In this document: positions 63,301 to 64,000 of the stretch, in pieces
Position numbering within the stretch: position 1 is the stretch's first letter
Layout: each line of letters opens with the position of its first letter
Assembly (NCBI GenBank): GCA_019828595.1
Contig: JAHQRK010000018.1
Coordinates: 1,116,001-1,180,000 of the forward strand
DNA: 64,000 nt
Source of the DNA: Aphanomyces cochlioides
Taxonomy: Eukaryota; Oomycota; Saprolegniomycetes; Saprolegniales; Verrucalvaceae
Reading direction: 5' to 3'
Notes under the pieces: model-generated
What the model was told of the DNA's origin: nothing
What the model saw: only the letters and a program-made list of their open reading frames with translations
Databases searched by the model: none
Position numbers and translations under genes: made by a program

Positions 63301-64000
63301 GTCAAAAATATTGACGAGAGTGCACAAAAAGCCAACAATCGGAGGATCGACTGGAGGCGGCACGACCATCGGTGCTAAATAGCCGACGCTTGTTTCCATG
63401 GGCTTTGCAGGATGCACGCAGTCAGGCTCGAGGGAGACACTGATGTATTTGGCAATGACATGCACGAGAACCGATACCGTTTGGACGTTATGCGGGTTGT
63501 TTGCATTGTAAACGGTAAAGTCAAGCTCGTGTTTGCCAGCAGTGAGGCACTACGATCATGGTTAGGCCATGGCGCACCGAAATACTTACTTCAGGGAGAC
63601 ATTTAAACTCCAGAGTTGCTGTTTCATAGCCGTCAATTTCCCAGTACACTGGCGATGTCACGCGCTGTGCCAATTGAGACAGCGAGATCAAAGACCTGCA
63701 GTCTCTAGAGGCGGTCGCCGACGATGGAGGGCGAATGACCTTGGAAGTGGCTTCCCGGACGTCCACAAGCTCAAGACATGGTGGAAGCAGACCGACATGG
63801 ATCAAAGTTGGGATTTCCGATAGGTTTTTCACTTCGACTTGAAAGATTTGCGAGCGACCGTAGCCAAGTTTGCCCAACGAAACAACTTGTGGCGCCGCGG
63901 CGATTTTAGATTCACCATAGACACCGCAGACGGCCATGATGCCTAAAGTTGTAGCTTCCATCGTGGGTTCTGCTCCTGGATGATAATGATCAAAACTTTG
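60389..64000 (-). CDS. Large protein with repeated Ig-like beta-sandwich domains (5' end outside window)
   Basis: Exons in the window: 64000-63590 (open to the edge), 63549-63251, 63203-60389 (introns 40 and 47 bp), at least 1,174 residues. Successive segments look like ASH/MSP-type beta-sandwiches: QIFQVEVKNLSEIPTLIHVG, KHELDFTVYNANNPHNVQTV, YNPSTTRPLLFDIESTPLVC, SLVLENFSSLSLDFMLSSNG, MKNARSDANAHVAIRNDSMF. A helical C-terminal region follows (TIAKFLRQYHLFWKLLANAL). This pattern occurs in ciliary or centrosomal and TMEM131-like proteins; I cannot choose between them. An ATG at 63961 could be the start, but the frame is open upstream to the edge. Stop is 34 bp from the ZMAT5-like stop. Confidence 0.7.

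Overview
The window looks like a nuclear contig of an oomycete (stramenopile, water mould), closest in character to the Saprolegniales. The evidence is intron-bearing eukaryotic genes with uniformly tiny GT-AG introns (about 36-60 bp), very short intergenic gaps, replication-type histone genes ending in the histone 3' stem-loop, a mitochondrially targeted MinD (typical of stramenopiles), a C20 omega-3 desaturase of the oomycete delta-17 type, and an oomycete-style coiled-coil/START-like protein. The species assignment is inference.

Layout. 1-2.5 kb: the tail of histone H2B, a broken steroid 5-alpha-reductase gene, and a divergent H4/H3 pair with CCAAT and E2F-like sites. 2.69-3.32 kb: a 627-bp non-autonomous DNA transposon. 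3.3-8.2 kb: RNA metabolism genes (LSM14/Scd6, MFAP1, UAP56/Sub2). 8.9-15.1 kb: WAPL and a C2/IQ/EF-hand protein. 15.3-18.4 kb: mitochondrial acyl-CoA dehydrogenase and ADHFE1-type iron dehydrogenase. 18.5-28 kb: a secreted protein, mitochondrial MinD, KLHDC4, membralin and an unknown gene. 28-36 kb: WD40 protein, GPI-anchored Cys-rich protein, YbaK-fused prolyl-tRNA synthetase, SDR and CTF8. 36-44 kb: accessory region with an ankyrin protein, small unknown genes, a disrupted PDR-type ABC transporter and a 273-bp MITE. 44-48 kb: coiled-coil/START-like protein and a complete but frameshifted DDE transposon just upstream of NPRL3. 47.8-54 kb: NPRL3 and the RalGAP beta subunit, two regulators of TORC1-related GTPases. 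54-64 kb: SUMO-targeted RING ligase, SRP receptor alpha, omega-3 desaturase, REX1B, a ZMAT5-like zinc finger, and a large beta-sandwich protein running off the end.

Most genes are conserved housekeeping genes packed tail-to-tail (stop codons 6-34 bp apart) or head-to-head over short shared promoters. The most notable unexplained signal is a palindromic TTATCCGGATAA-like motif. It sits singly or in clusters 35-150 bp upstream of about nine genes, is densest between head-to-head gene pairs, and also occurs in the transposase promoter. A second promoter feature is paired inverted CCAAT boxes.

All exon joins were made by hand from GT/AG signals, reading-frame phase and recalled family similarity. 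No alignment was run.
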